Positions 8,285 to 17,365 of a stretch of 64,000 nucleotides of DNA are shown here, piece by piece. The first letter of the stretch is position 1; each line of letters opens with the position of its first letter. The DNA comes from an uncultured Parabacteroides sp. (GTDB taxonomy: Bacteria; Bacteroidota; Bacteroidia; Bacteroidales; Tannerellaceae), in contig NZ_CAJJWO010000001.1 of NCBI RefSeq assembly GCF_905196875.1, positions 176,243 through 240,242 of the forward strand. The letters run 5' to 3'. The notes under the pieces were generated by a model. That model worked only from the letters and a program-made list of their open reading frames with translations. It did not search any database and was not told the DNA's origin. A program made the position numbers and the translations under genes.

Positions 8285-9547
8285 TTAATGTTTCAGATAA
8301 CGAAACCCGATCCGGCAATACAAACATTTCTTTTTTTCGCAATATTCCCGCTTCAATTGGATAAGTGCCTGGCTGTCGCCGGCATGGCAGACTTTGATTC
8401 CTGCCGAAGCGAATCCGGCTACAACTGTATTCTTTTCCGGCGGAAGAGTTTCGAGGATACGAATGGCACGTTCGCAATATTCCGGGCATTTGTTTCTCAC
8501 TCCGTAAGCAAACATCACCGGAACGACTGTATTTATCAACAGGATACATAAAGAATTCTCTCCTACCGGTTTATCCTTCTTCGCCGAAACGCTTCGGAAA
8601 TGGTAATGCGTCTCCCAGTAACCGGAAGGACAAACCCGGAAACACTGCTTGATCCGCCCAACATTTCCGGCATCCAGGATCACAGAGAACAGCGTATCGT
8701 ATTGTACCCAAATGGAAGCCAATTGAGCCAGTTTCAGATACGGGAAATTGACCGGACGAGTACGAAGGGTTTTAAACTGCGAACTGTCCAAAGGTGTCAA
8801 TCCGAACTTATGCCGCAGAAACCGGTATTCCCGCTGAAGCAACCGGTAATAATGACAATCACCCGGCTCTTCCAGCATACCGGCCTGCCCGAACAATAAC
8901 GCTTCGATCTGCGAATGGCTGCTACGCTGCTTTTGGATATACCGGAACGGCAGGCTTTTGGCCAGACGCTCGAAAATATCGTTATTCACTCCAAAGCCGA
9001 AATTACGGGTTAAAGTAATATAAAAGACTTCGTTCCAGTCATTATCATACTGATCCAGCAAACGAAATACATCGGCCGTTTTCCGTTCCAGTCGTTCACT
9101 CAGCAGGGCGCCCAGCCAGGAAGTTATATGAAAAGATTCTATCTGAGGAATATAGCCAGCACAAGGCAAAGACACATCACGATATAACAACCAGTCGATA
9201 TTCTGTATAACCGACTCCGGCACTGCCAGTTGCATTTGCGGAATAAGCTCCCCGTTTGTCCGAAAGACTATGCAGTCGGAAACCTCCACTATATGAAGTA
9301 TAACGCCATCATAGGCTTTGTCTTTATCATGGCGATGAAGTAGCCAATCGGAAGCTTTTGTATGGATTTCAATACCTCCAACCCATAATGTATTATCTAT
9401 TTTAACCTTTGCATTGAAGAAGTCCGGACCGGCATCGGTGTTAGGTATTCCCGGATCGATTACGGATACTGAATAACCGTCAGTGGTAAAAAGCGGAGTT
9501 GTCGGATACAGTCTGTATTTCCAAACATAATGTAATAAACGTTCCAT
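8285..9547 (-). CDS. DUF2851-family protein
   Basis: 420 residues, about the full length of DUF2851. The N-terminal WKYRLYP, the stretch GIPNTDAGPDFFNAKVKID and the WVGGIEIHTKASDWLLHRH motif are the conserved signature of the family. The His, Asp and Glu residues in GGIEIH..SDWL.H.HD look like a nuclease-type active site, but no activity is proven. No signal peptide, so cytoplasmic. It is divergent from dapB, and the two -7 boxes lie 13 bases apart. Confidence 0.88.
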   Translation of the reverse strand: MERLLHYVWKYRLYPTTPLFTTDGYSVSVIDPGIPNTDAGPDFFNAKVKIDNTLWVGGIEIHTKASDWLLHRHDKDKAYDGVILHIVEVSDCIVFRTNGELIPQMQLAVPESVIQNIDWLLYRDVSLPCAGYIPQIESFHITSWLGALLSERLERKTADVFRLLDQYDNDWNEVFYITLTRNFGFGVNNDIFERLAKSLPFRYIQKQRSSHSQIEALLFGQAGMLEEPGDCHYYRLLQREYRFLRHKFGLTPLDSSQFKTLRTRPVNFPYLKLAQLASIWVQYDTLFSVILDAGNVGRIKQCFRVCPSGYWETHYHFRSVSAKKDKPVGENSLCILLINTVVPVMFAYGVRNKCPEYCERAIRILETLPPEKNTVVAGFASAGIKVCHAGDSQALIQLKREYCEKKKCLYCRIGFRYLKH

Positions 9548-9575
9548 ATTATTTTCAGAGTTAAGATTTATGCCA

Positions 9576-9603
9576 CAAATCTAATTCATTTTCTTTATAT
9601 TTG
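9576..9603. promoter_or_regulatory. Divergent TAnnTTTG promoters, DUF2851 gene / dapB
   Basis: The minus-strand box TAGATTTG (9583-9576) serves the DUF2851 gene. The plus-strand box TATATTTG (9596-9603) serves dapB, giving a leader of about 50 bases. The two boxes are close enough that the promoters could compete. Confidence 0.55.
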
Positions 9604-9657
9604 CACCCTTGATGGCTAAGTTATTAGCCCTATTTATTCATTTTATTCTGAAAAGAT

Positions 9658-10374
9658 ATGAAGATTGCACTTATCGGCTACGGAAAGATGGGAAAAACCA
9701 TCGAACAGATTGCATTAAATAGAGGGCACCAGATCGTCTCTATCGTAGATATAAATAACCCGGAAGAATTTCAGTCAGACAATTTCAAGAGCGCAGACGT
9801 AGCCATCGAGTTTACCACTCCGGCCACGGCTTTCGACAATTATATGAAGAGTTTTGCGGCTGGCGTTCCCGTCGTTTCCGGCACCACAGGATGGCTCGAC
9901 CGCATCAGCGAAATAAAAGAGAAATGTGAGAAGGAAGGTAAAACATTCTTTTATGCCTCCAACTTCAGCATCGGCGTAAATATCTTTTTCGCCCTCAACA
10001 AATATCTGGCAAAGATCATGAACAATTTTCCTTCATACGATATCAGTATGACGGAAACGCACCATATTCACAAATTAGATGCCCCCAGCGGAACAGCGAT
10101 CACGCTGGCAGAAGGTATCATTGAAAATGTTGACCGGAAAGAACGCTGGACACTGGAAACAGCCGAACAACCTACCGATCTGCCTATCCATGCTATCCGT
10201 GAAGGAGAAGTTCCGGGTATACATGAAGTCACTTACGAATCGGACGTCGACTATATCAGCATTAAACATGATGCAAAGAGCCGTGCCGGTTTCGCCCTCG
10301 GGGCAGTGGTTGCAGCCGAGTTTACTGCCGGGAAGAAAGGCTTCCTCGGTATGGATGATATGCTTAAATTTTAA
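9658..10374 (+). CDS. dapB: 4-hydroxy-tetrahydrodipicolinate reductase
   Basis: 238 residues, the compact form usual in Bacteroidetes. It reduces 4-hydroxy-tetrahydrodipicolinate with NAD(P)H in the diaminopimelate/lysine pathway. The N-terminal nucleotide-binding turn is GYGKMG (residues 7-12). The DapB signature HHIHKLDAPSGTA holds the catalytic His and the substrate-binding Lys. It is followed 18 bases later by lepB, so the reductase and the signal peptidases may share a transcript. Confidence 0.96.
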   Translation: MKIALIGYGKMGKTIEQIALNRGHQIVSIVDINNPEEFQSDNFKSADVAIEFTTPATAFDNYMKSFAAGVPVVSGTTGWLDRISEIKEKCEKEGKTFFYASNFSIGVNIFFALNKYLAKIMNNFPSYDISMTETHHIHKLDAPSGTAITLAEGIIENVDRKERWTLETAEQPTDLPIHAIREGEVPGIHEVTYESDVDYISIKHDAKSRAGFALGAVVAAEFTAGKKGFLGMDDMLKF

Positions 10375-10392
10375 TTCCACAGAAGTCTACAA

Positions 10393-11790
10393 ATGAAAAA
10401 GTTTTCCAAGAAACAATGGATCAAGTTCGGCATTTCTGCCGTATTGTATATACTCTTTTCAATCTGGATGCAGAACCTTTGGTTGCTGCTGGGGTTGATC
10501 GTACTGGTAGATATTTTCCTGACACAATACATTCCCTGGGGAGCATGGAAACGCTCGAAGAACCCGGCTGTGCGCAATGCATTGGAATGGGTGGACGATA
10601 TCCTGTTCGCTTTGATCGCGGTCTATTTCATTAACCTGTTCATATTCCAGAACTATCAGATACCGAGTTCTTCGCTGGAGAAGTCATTGTTGGTGGGCGA
10701 TTATCTGTTCGTAAGCAAACTGAGCTACGGTCCGCGTGTTCCGAACACCCCGTTGTCATTCCCGCTGGTACAAAACACCTTGCCGTTCTTCAACTGTAAG
10801 TCTTATCTGGACTGGCCTGAATGGGGATACAAACGCGTAAAAGGTTTCGGTCATGTAAAACGCAACGATATCGTAGTGTTCAACTTCCCTGCAGGCGACA
10901 CAGTTGCCCTGAAAGTGCAAAACCCGAGTTACGACGAACTGGTCGCCATGTCGGGACGCGACCGTATCTGGATGGATAAAAACACATTCGGTGATGTGAT
11001 ATACCGTCCGGTAGACAAACGCGAAAACTATGTGAAACGTTGTATCGGTATGCCCGGCGACACGATCCAGATTCGCGACAACCAGGTTTATATCGATGGG
11101 AAAGCCCTTAAAAACCCAGAAAACATACAGTTCAACTACTATGTAGAAACCGATGGTTCACCGCTCACAGAAGAACAGTTCCGCCTGCTGGACGTAAGCA
11201 AAGACGATCGGATGATCGCAAACAATAGCGGATACTATCAGGATTACCTGTCTTTCCTGGGTTTCACCCCGAATGCCAACGGACAATACAACATAGTTTA
11301 CCGGATGCCTTTAACTCCGAAAGCCCTCGCCATCGCAGAGAAGCTGCCTTCCGTAAAGAAGATCGTTATCGAGCCGGATGCACTGGGCGGAACCACTTAT
11401 CCAGTCTGGTATGAAACAGGTTGGACACGTGATAATTTCGGTCCACTGTGGATACCGAAAAAAGGAGCGACTATTCCTCTCACTGAACGTAACCTGGCTT
11501 TATATGGTCGTTGCATCAAAAACTACGAAAACAATACACTGGAAGTCAAAGACGGCAAAGTCTATATCAATGGCCAGCCGGAAACAAAATATACCTTCAA
11601 ATACGACTATTACTGGATGATGGGCGATAACCGCCATAACAGTGCCGACAGCCGTTCGTGGGGATTTGTTCCGGAAGATCATATCGTAGGAAAACCGATC
11701 CTGATCTGGTTGTCGCTGGATAAAGACCGCAGCCTGTTCGACGGTGGTATCCGCTGGAACCGTTTGTTCCGGATGGTGCACCCGGATTAA
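10393..11790 (+). CDS. lepB: Signal peptidase I
   Basis: 465 residues, longer than E. coli LepB because of large insertions between the conserved boxes. Two N-terminal membrane segments (about residues 13-46 and 68-86) anchor the catalytic domain in the periplasm. The Ser nucleophile lies in box B PSSSLEKSL (S94), the general-base Lys in box D YVKRCIGMPGD (K215), and box E reads GDNRHNSADSRSWG. It removes signal peptides from exported proteins. All catalytic residues are intact, in contrast to the paralogue at 11927. Start ATG 18 bases after dapB. Confidence 0.95.
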   Translation: MKKFSKKQWIKFGISAVLYILFSIWMQNLWLLLGLIVLVDIFLTQYIPWGAWKRSKNPAVRNALEWVDDILFALIAVYFINLFIFQNYQIPSSSLEKSLLVGDYLFVSKLSYGPRVPNTPLSFPLVQNTLPFFNCKSYLDWPEWGYKRVKGFGHVKRNDIVVFNFPAGDTVALKVQNPSYDELVAMSGRDRIWMDKNTFGDVIYRPVDKRENYVKRCIGMPGDTIQIRDNQVYIDGKALKNPENIQFNYYVETDGSPLTEEQFRLLDVSKDDRMIANNSGYYQDYLSFLGFTPNANGQYNIVYRMPLTPKALAIAEKLPSVKKIVIEPDALGGTTYPVWYETGWTRDNFGPLWIPKKGATIPLTERNLALYGRCIKNYENNTLEVKDGKVYINGQPETKYTFKYDYYWMMGDNRHNSADSRSWGFVPEDHIVGKPILIWLSLDKDRSLFDGGIRWNRLFRMVHPD

Positions 11791-11886
11791 GTGCGGCGAC
11801 CGCACCTTACCGGGTGCGATGGTCGCGCATTACCGTGCGCAGTGTCTGTGCATTAGAGGGTGCGATCAATGCGCACGGTAATGCGC
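11791..11886. repeat. GC-rich palindromic element between the two signal peptidase genes
   Basis: Directly after the lepB stop is a 6-bp hairpin GTGCGG-CGA-CCGCAC (11791-11805). It is followed by a perfect 17-bp inverted repeat: GCGCATTACCGTGCGCA (11825-11841) pairs with TGCGCACGGTAATGCGC (11870-11886). GGGTGCGAT occurs twice (11812-11820, 11858-11866). The element is rich in GTGCG and looks unlike the surroundings. It could be a REP-like element or an mRNA stability or attenuation structure that uncouples lepB from the paralogue; there is no U-tract. Confidence 0.7.
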
Positions 11887-11926
11887 AACGGCTGCGCAAA
11901 CAGAGAAGTAGAAAAGAATCGGATCT

Positions 11927-12784
11927 ATGGCAAAACGTTCCTTCATATCTGTAATGGGATGGCTGGCAACAATTGTGTTGCTGGTGGGGATCGTAATGGC
12001 AGTCCGGCATTTCTGCATGGAATCTTTCCATGTATCCACCGACTCGATGGAAGTGGCTCTGCACAAAGGAGATTATATCCTCGTCGATAAACTTCCCCTG
12101 AGAGATAATCCGGGACGTAACCGGGTAGTATTGTTCTGCAGTCCATTGCTGAAAGACACGGTATTGAAACCGTTATTCCTCAGCCGTTGTATCGGAATGC
12201 CCGGTGATACGATCCGGATCAGTAATGACGGATACCGGGTAAACGGGAAGCTGATACCCCATTCTCCCCGGTCACTCAATACGTATATCGTAACGCAGGA
12301 GGCAATAGATGAAGTTCTGACTACACAGAAAAAACTAAATATTCCACTCAGAAACCTGAAAGAAGAACCATTCGGTATATCCTTCAGTCTGACCTCTTTC
12401 GAAGAATATCAGTTACGTGAAGAATTGTCGGAAAATGCAAGTATCCGTTTCCTTAAGAAGCCGATAGAAAGTTACGAACTGATCGTTCCCCAAAAAGGAA
12501 GAGCTCACCGCCTGGATGACGCCGCTCTCACTGCCTGCCGCGAAGCAATCCGGACAGAAGCCGGTGAAAAAGCTGTTTTCCGTGACGGTAAACTATTCCT
12601 CGACGGGCGTGAAACTACTTTCTTCTTCTTCGATCAGGATTATTACTGGATGCTTTCAGACAATGCCAATGAAGCAGTGGATTCCCGTCATCTCGGATTT
12701 ATTCCCCGTGACCATATCATAGGAAACGCGTGGCTCTGCTGGTACAGCAAAGACCGGCAACGAATTTTTAAACCTATAAACTAA
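11927..12784 (+). CDS. Signal peptidase I-like paralogue lacking the catalytic Lys
   Basis: 285 residues. One N-terminal membrane segment (about residues 10-27) is followed by box B STDSMEVAL with the nucleophile-position S40, and box D LSRCIGMPGDTI. In box D the Lys that acts as general base in signal peptidase I is replaced by Ser86 (codon at 12182-12184). Box E is also degenerate (SDNANEAVDSRHLG rather than GDNR..S.DSR). It may be an inactive paralogue, a protein with a changed role, or a Ser-Ser or relocated-Lys variant. It lies after lepB and 1 base before wbqC, so it is likely cotranscribed. Confidence 0.85.
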   Translation: MAKRSFISVMGWLATIVLLVGIVMAVRHFCMESFHVSTDSMEVALHKGDYILVDKLPLRDNPGRNRVVLFCSPLLKDTVLKPLFLSRCIGMPGDTIRISNDGYRVNGKLIPHSPRSLNTYIVTQEAIDEVLTTQKKLNIPLRNLKEEPFGISFSLTSFEEYQLREELSENASIRFLKKPIESYELIVPQKGRAHRLDDAALTACREAIRTEAGEKAVFRDGKLFLDGRETTFFFFDQDYYWMLSDNANEAVDSRHLGFIPRDHIIGNAWLCWYSKDRQRIFKPIN

Positions 12785-12785
12785 C

Positions 12786-13415
12786 ATGCAACCAGTATAT
12801 ATTTCTTCGGCCTATCTGGGTCCCGTACAACAATATTGTAAGCTTCTCCAATTCAAAGAAGTCCGGATCGAAACGGGTGAAAATTATCTGAAGCAAACAT
12901 ATCGCAATCGGTGTACGATAGCTGCAGCCAACGGTCCTTTATCTTTGTCCGTTCCTATCGTTAAGCCCGACACCTTGAAATGCCTCACGAAGGACATTCG
13001 TATATCCGATCACGGCAACTGGCGCCATCTACACTGGAACGCATTGGTATCGGCCTATAATATGAGTCCGTTCTTTGAATATTATGAAGAAGACTTTGCT
13101 CCGTTCTACGAAAAGAAATTTGAATACCTCTTCGACTTTAATGAGGAATTAAGAGAATTGGTTTGCCGCCTGTTGGATCTGCAGGCAGATATTGTATATA
13201 CGGAAGAATATAACCCGGAAGTGCCCAACGATTATCGTGAGATCATCCGTCCGAAACACGAAGGGGAAGATCCCGCCTTTCTCCCGAAACCCTATTACCA
13301 GGTATTCCGGGATAAATTCGGATTCCTCCCCAACTTAAGTATCGTAGACTTACTTTTCAATATGGGACCGGAAGGAATTCTGATCTTACGCGACTCCATC
13401 CGCCATCCACAGTAA
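12786..13415 (+). CDS. WbqC-family protein
   Basis: 209 residues, matching the WbqC-like family: start VYISSAYLGPVQQYCKL, then the conserved YRNRC..A..NGP..LSVPI and HWRHLHWNAL motifs. The family is often linked to surface-polysaccharide or glycolipid synthesis in other bacteria, but no enzymatic role is proven. No signal peptide. It starts 1 base after the stop of the signal peptidase paralogue, so translation is probably coupled. It converges with the HU gene, whose stop is adjacent. Confidence 0.88.
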   Translation: MQPVYISSAYLGPVQQYCKLLQFKEVRIETGENYLKQTYRNRCTIAAANGPLSLSVPIVKPDTLKCLTKDIRISDHGNWRHLHWNALVSAYNMSPFFEYYEEDFAPFYEKKFEYLFDFNEELRELVCRLLDLQADIVYTEEYNPEVPNDYREIIRPKHEGEDPAFLPKPYYQVFRDKFGFLPNLSIVDLLFNMGPEGILILRDSIRHPQ

Positions 13416-13691
13416 TTACTTGTTCAAGTCTTCAAACAGGAACTTACCAACGCTGAATTTCACACTCAGACGTTTTGGTATTACAACCACTTCACCTGTT
13501 TTCGGATTACGTGCCGGACGGCTGTTCTGTTCTCTTGGAGAAAGAGTTCCAAAACCCTTCAGCACTATCGGATCTCTCTGGCGAAGAGCTTCAGTGGCTA
13601 CTGAACAAAAGGCATCCAACATAGCGTTAACATCTTTCTTGTTACAACCACTTTCTGCAGCTATGGCAGCAATTAAATCAGATCGTTTCAT
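13416..13691 (-). CDS. HU-family DNA-binding protein
   Basis: 91 residues with the HU arm motif RPARNPKTGE and the usual MKRSDLIAAIA start; a histone-like nucleoid protein that binds and bends DNA. It is monocistronic and converges directly on the wbqC gene with no spacer. The 271-base region upstream to phnW is AT-rich and holds no gene, only a weak TACTTTAA box near 13714 and a short direct repeat GCTGCAACAC near 13903. Confidence 0.94.
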   Translation of the reverse strand: MKRSDLIAAIAAESGCNKKDVNAMLDAFCSVATEALRQRDPIVLKGFGTLSPREQNSRPARNPKTGEVVVIPKRLSVKFSVGKFLFEDLNK

Positions 13692-13962
13692 TTGCTTTTA
13701 TAAATTAAAGTACAACCTTTTTTTAAGAAAACTATTTCTTTGGTGAAAAAACCAGGATTAGTTGAATATTAATGGATACAAACGTAATCAAAAATATCAA
13801 GTATACATCGTTTTTACAGATTTATTTTTTCAGCCAGACCATAAAAAACAATATTACTCAACAAGATACAATAGAAAACGCTCGAATCCGATCTAAAATA
13901 AGGCTGCAACACGCTGCAACACCGTCTGTCTATTTCCAAACCAAGCTCTTAATCTGCAAATG

Positions 13963-15054
13963 TTAGCTGATCGGTGTCGACCTGATCACTTCCAGTAATT
14001 TTTCCATATCCTGAGGGAAAACATCCCCGATATTACCGATACGGAAGGTGTCGGCATCCGAAATCTTTCCGGGATAGATAACAAAACCTTTCTGTTTCAG
14101 GGATTCATAGAATGCTTTAAAGTCGAAATCGGCATGAGGATACAGGAAAGAGGTAATGATAGGGCCTTGCGAGGCGTCCGGCAATAATGTCTTAAATCCC
14201 AGGGCACGCATGCCATCCACCAAAGTACGGTGATTTTTCTTGTAGCGTTCATAACGAGCTGCAATACCTCCTTCTTCATTCAGTTCTTTCATGGCCTGGA
14301 AGAAAGCATGAACCACATGTGTAGGAGAGGTAAAACGCCATTTGCCACCACCTTTCTCCATAGCTTCCCATTGGGCATAGATATCGAGGGAGAGTGAACG
14401 GGCCACTCCTTTGCAATCCATCAGTCTTTCTTTCTTTGCGATAACAAAACCAAAGCCGGGAACACCCTGGATACATTTATTGGCACTGCTCACCAGGAAG
14501 TCGATACCCAGCGTTTTCATATCGATAGGGACGCCGCCAAAACTGCTCATAGCGTCTACAATAAAGGTAATGCCCTTATCACGGATCACTTCTGCAACTT
14601 CTTCGATCGGGTTCAATAAACCGGTAGTTGTTTCGCTATGCACCATTGACAGGTGGGTGATACCCGGGTTCGCTTCCAATGCACGGCGGGCTACTTCGCC
14701 TGTTATCAGTTCTGTTTCGTGCAGAGAGACCAATACATGGTCGATATGGTAATAGCGGGCAATCTCTGCCATACGCTCACCGTAAGCACCGTTGGCCAAG
14801 ATAAGCAGTTTGTCGGCTGGTTTTACGGCTGCACCGATGGCTGCCTCCACACAATACGTTCCGCTTCCTTGCAACAGCACAGTGGTATATTCGTTTTCAT
14901 CCAGTCCGGCGATAGCCAACAGACCTTTACGGATCGGGGTTACAATTCCTTCGTTGTAATCTTTATCCCAGGTACACCAATCCTGTAACATGGCTTCGCG
15001 TACGGTTTGTGAAGTACTCAACGGGCCGGGTGTCAATAAAAGATAGTTTCTCAT
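13963..15054 (-). CDS. phnW: 2-aminoethylphosphonate--pyruvate transaminase
   Basis: 363 residues, the normal length for PhnW. It transfers the amino group of 2-aminoethylphosphonate to pyruvate, giving phosphonoacetaldehyde and alanine. The PLP-binding Lys is in SSANKCIQGVPGFGF. The start LLLTPGPLSTS and the GSGTYCVEAAIG phosphate-binding loop are typical of this class V aminotransferase subgroup. It follows phnX by 25 bases, and the DUF5690 transporter precedes both, forming one leftward phosphonate-utilisation operon. Confidence 0.95.
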   Translation of the reverse strand: MRNYLLLTPGPLSTSQTVREAMLQDWCTWDKDYNEGIVTPIRKGLLAIAGLDENEYTTVLLQGSGTYCVEAAIGAAVKPADKLLILANGAYGERMAEIARYYHIDHVLVSLHETELITGEVARRALEANPGITHLSMVHSETTTGLLNPIEEVAEVIRDKGITFIVDAMSSFGGVPIDMKTLGIDFLVSSANKCIQGVPGFGFVIAKKERLMDCKGVARSLSLDIYAQWEAMEKGGGKWRFTSPTHVVHAFFQAMKELNEEGGIAARYERYKKNHRTLVDGMRALGFKTLLPDASQGPIITSFLYPHADFDFKAFYESLKQKGFVIYPGKISDADTFRIGNIGDVFPQDMEKLLEVIRSTPIS

Positions 15055-15079
15055 TTTCAGTGAATATATTATGTCTTTA

Positions 15080-15862
15080 TTATCTATTGATTTTCTCTAT
15101 GCAAGCCGGAAGCTCGGTGATATTATCGAGTACGAAATGGGCGCCGGCCGCCATCATCCGTTCGCGGACTTCGTGTTTCAGCGGAGCCAGTTCATCGGGA
15201 GTACGATGGTTATATTCTTCTTCCGTGATTCCCATCTCATTACTTCCGGTGATGATACCGATGCTCCATACCTTGGCATTGACACCTTCCTTGATGTCAG
15301 CGATCGTATCCCCCACTTTAACGACGTTATCGACGGAAGGGATAGCAAGATCGATCATATTCTTATAGATCATATAAGGAGCAGGACGACCGGCAGGAAG
15401 ATTGTCGGGAGTGACCAAATTATCCACCACATACCCTTTGGCTGCGGCACCAGGACGTACAACGTCCATCATTGCCTGCGTATAACCGGTAGTCGAACCG
15501 ATCTTTATACCGTTTCCACGCAATTCTTTTATCGTATCCAATACGCCCGGTATCGGTGTCGTAAAGTTCGTCAGCGAAGCAAACAGGTGCTTTTCGAAGC
15601 TCTGATACATCTCATTCACATCATCCATATTCCAGTCGCGGCCATAACGCGCACGGAATTTGTCGTTCACCTCCGGCATATTCAAAATAGCTTTGATGTG
15701 ATCGATCTTAAGAAGTCCCATCGGCTCACGTGCCTGACGATAGGTAATATCTATTCCTTTTTCTTCGGAAAACACCTTCAGAAAGGCATTCAACGGGGCG
15801 AAACATCCGAAATCGACAGCCGTTCCGGCCCAGTCCATAATAACACACGAAATCTTCTTCAT
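15080..15862 (-). CDS. phnX: Phosphonoacetaldehyde hydrolase (phosphonatase)
   Basis: 260 residues. A HAD-superfamily enzyme that splits phosphonoacetaldehyde into acetaldehyde and phosphate, completing 2-aminoethylphosphonate breakdown begun by PhnW. The nucleophile Asp is in the VIMDWAGTAVDFG motif (D9). The Schiff-base Lys special to phosphonatases is in GLLKIDHI (about K53). Later HAD motifs are IGSTTGYT and KVGDTIADIKEG. It lies in the same operon as the transporter (47 bases upstream) and phnW. Confidence 0.95.
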   Translation of the reverse strand: MKKISCVIMDWAGTAVDFGCFAPLNAFLKVFSEEKGIDITYRQAREPMGLLKIDHIKAILNMPEVNDKFRARYGRDWNMDDVNEMYQSFEKHLFASLTNFTTPIPGVLDTIKELRGNGIKIGSTTGYTQAMMDVVRPGAAAKGYVVDNLVTPDNLPAGRPAPYMIYKNMIDLAIPSVDNVVKVGDTIADIKEGVNAKVWSIGIITGSNEMGITEEEYNHRTPDELAPLKHEVRERMMAAGAHFVLDNITELPACIEKINR

Positions 15863-15909
15863 AACTACTTATATATTTACATTATTATATTACTACTAGT
15901 CTATCTCTG

Positions 15910-17256
15910 TCAGGCAACAGTGATGGCATTCTGCGGAGTGGCTTTTATCGTCTCTTCTCGGGTGGCTGTCACACCTGTTTCCTTCCGGAAACGCTGATGC
16001 AAATATACGAAGGAACAGACAAATGTGACACAGCAAAAGATACCTACATAACCCGCCAACCGGTTATAAAACACGGCCCAGTCGATATCGGGGTTACAGA
16101 ATTCTTTCAGGACGAGTACCAATACCGTTCCGGTATATCCGAGGAAATCTGTCGTCACGATAAAGAAACCGACATTACCGCGAATCCTGAAGCAGGCGAT
16201 GAACCGATCGAAAAAGATAGTCTGGAAGGTCAGGTAGGCAATATACAGGCATAAACTTTGGATAAACAGCCATATGACAGGCGAAAGTTGCAACTGCTGC
16301 TGTCCGAAAGAGACAACCGCCATCACGATCATTCCCGTTATAATCAAACCGAACAATACCGAGAGCGCCTTCAGGTTATCCTTCACCAACACCATCAAAC
16401 CGAATATTCCAAGAATAATCAAAGTCACTACACTGTCGATCTGGGCGAAAAGCCAGGGGGAATAGGCTGTTACATCGATAATATTCACCAGAAAGTCTTC
16501 CTTTATATCCCGCAAAACAACAATCGCGATATTAGCCACAAAAAGCATACTCAGGAATGGCATAAAACTTTTGAACAGTTCCCAGCGTTGTTTACCGTTG
16601 AGGGTTTCGCGCTCAGACTTCATCGCTATATCTTCTTTGTTTGGCTCCGGCAGCTTGTTTAATGCCCAGCCGAGCAACAACAGAAGAGGAAGCGCCACCG
16701 TACCGATCAGTGCCGGCATCCAGAATTCGCTCACCTGAAAATGATTCATGACATACAATCCGATAGATTTGGCCGTTCCCGAACTGATAACCATACTGAC
16801 CCCCAACAGGCTCGCCAGAATATCCGTCACCCGCCGTCCTTCAATAAAACTGAATATGACTCCCCACATACAACCTAGCGACAAACCATTGAGAAACATA
16901 GCCGCCACATTAAACGGAGTAGAAAGTAAGCCGAACAGGACCAGAGAGGCCTCTGCCAGTAAAACAGAAGTCAGGATAAACTTAAAACGCTCTTCCGGTT
17001 TCAACTCGGAGATCAGCTTGATACCGATAAACTTAGAGATCACATAGCCCAGGATCTGGGAGATCGTCACCACTACCTTGTAATCCATATCGAAAAACTC
17101 CGCGTTCTCGAAAGAAGCAGCTGTAAAAGGTTTGCGAAGGGCATAAACCAGTGAATAGGATAATAAAGCGGCTCCTCCGGCCCAAAGGATGAACAGAAAA
17201 TCGGAAAGACGCTTCCGGGTAGTTTCGTTTATCTGCAAAAAGTTGTTCATATTCAT
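15910..17256 (-). CDS. DUF5690-family MFS-type transporter, probably for phosphonate
   Basis: 448 residues with about 12 hydrophobic membrane segments and an MFS-like fold (LVYALRKPFTAASFEN near the N terminus, as in glycerol-3-phosphate/sugar-phosphate antiporters). The family has no proven substrate. As first gene of the operon with phnX and phnW, the natural inference is uptake of 2-aminoethylphosphonate. No ABC-type phosphonate importer is present. Promoter box at 17279-17286 and a Pho-box-like repeat further upstream (17366-17405). Confidence 0.85.
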   Translation of the reverse strand: MNMNNFLQINETTRKRLSDFLFILWAGGAALLSYSLVYALRKPFTAASFENAEFFDMDYKVVVTISQILGYVISKFIGIKLISELKPEERFKFILTSVLLAEASLVLFGLLSTPFNVAAMFLNGLSLGCMWGVIFSFIEGRRVTDILASLLGVSMVISSGTAKSIGLYVMNHFQVSEFWMPALIGTVALPLLLLLGWALNKLPEPNKEDIAMKSERETLNGKQRWELFKSFMPFLSMLFVANIAIVVLRDIKEDFLVNIIDVTAYSPWLFAQIDSVVTLIILGIFGLMVLVKDNLKALSVLFGLIITGMIVMAVVSFGQQQLQLSPVIWLFIQSLCLYIAYLTFQTIFFDRFIACFRIRGNVGFFIVTTDFLGYTGTVLVLVLKEFCNPDIDWAVFYNRLAGYVGIFCCVTFVCSFVYLHQRFRKETGVTATREETIKATPQNAITVA

Positions 17257-17278
17257 GCTGTCATTTTATTTTCAGCAG

Positions 17279-17286
17279 CAAAAGTA
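17279..17286 (-). promoter_or_regulatory. TAnnTTTG promoter box of the phosphonate operon
   Basis: TACTTTTG on the minus strand, 23 bases before the transporter start. Confidence 0.55.
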
Positions 17287-17365
17287 TCCCTCCGATATTA
17301 CAGGAATATTACTGAATACATGAATCTATATTATTAATATATAACGGAATATCAATAAATTATAA

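Noticed and set aside
15071..15997. 308-codon plus-strand open frame opposite phnX and the transporter end
   Set aside because: It is fully antisense to phnX, which has clear HAD motifs; the translated product is rich in His, Arg and Ile and has no recognisable domain.
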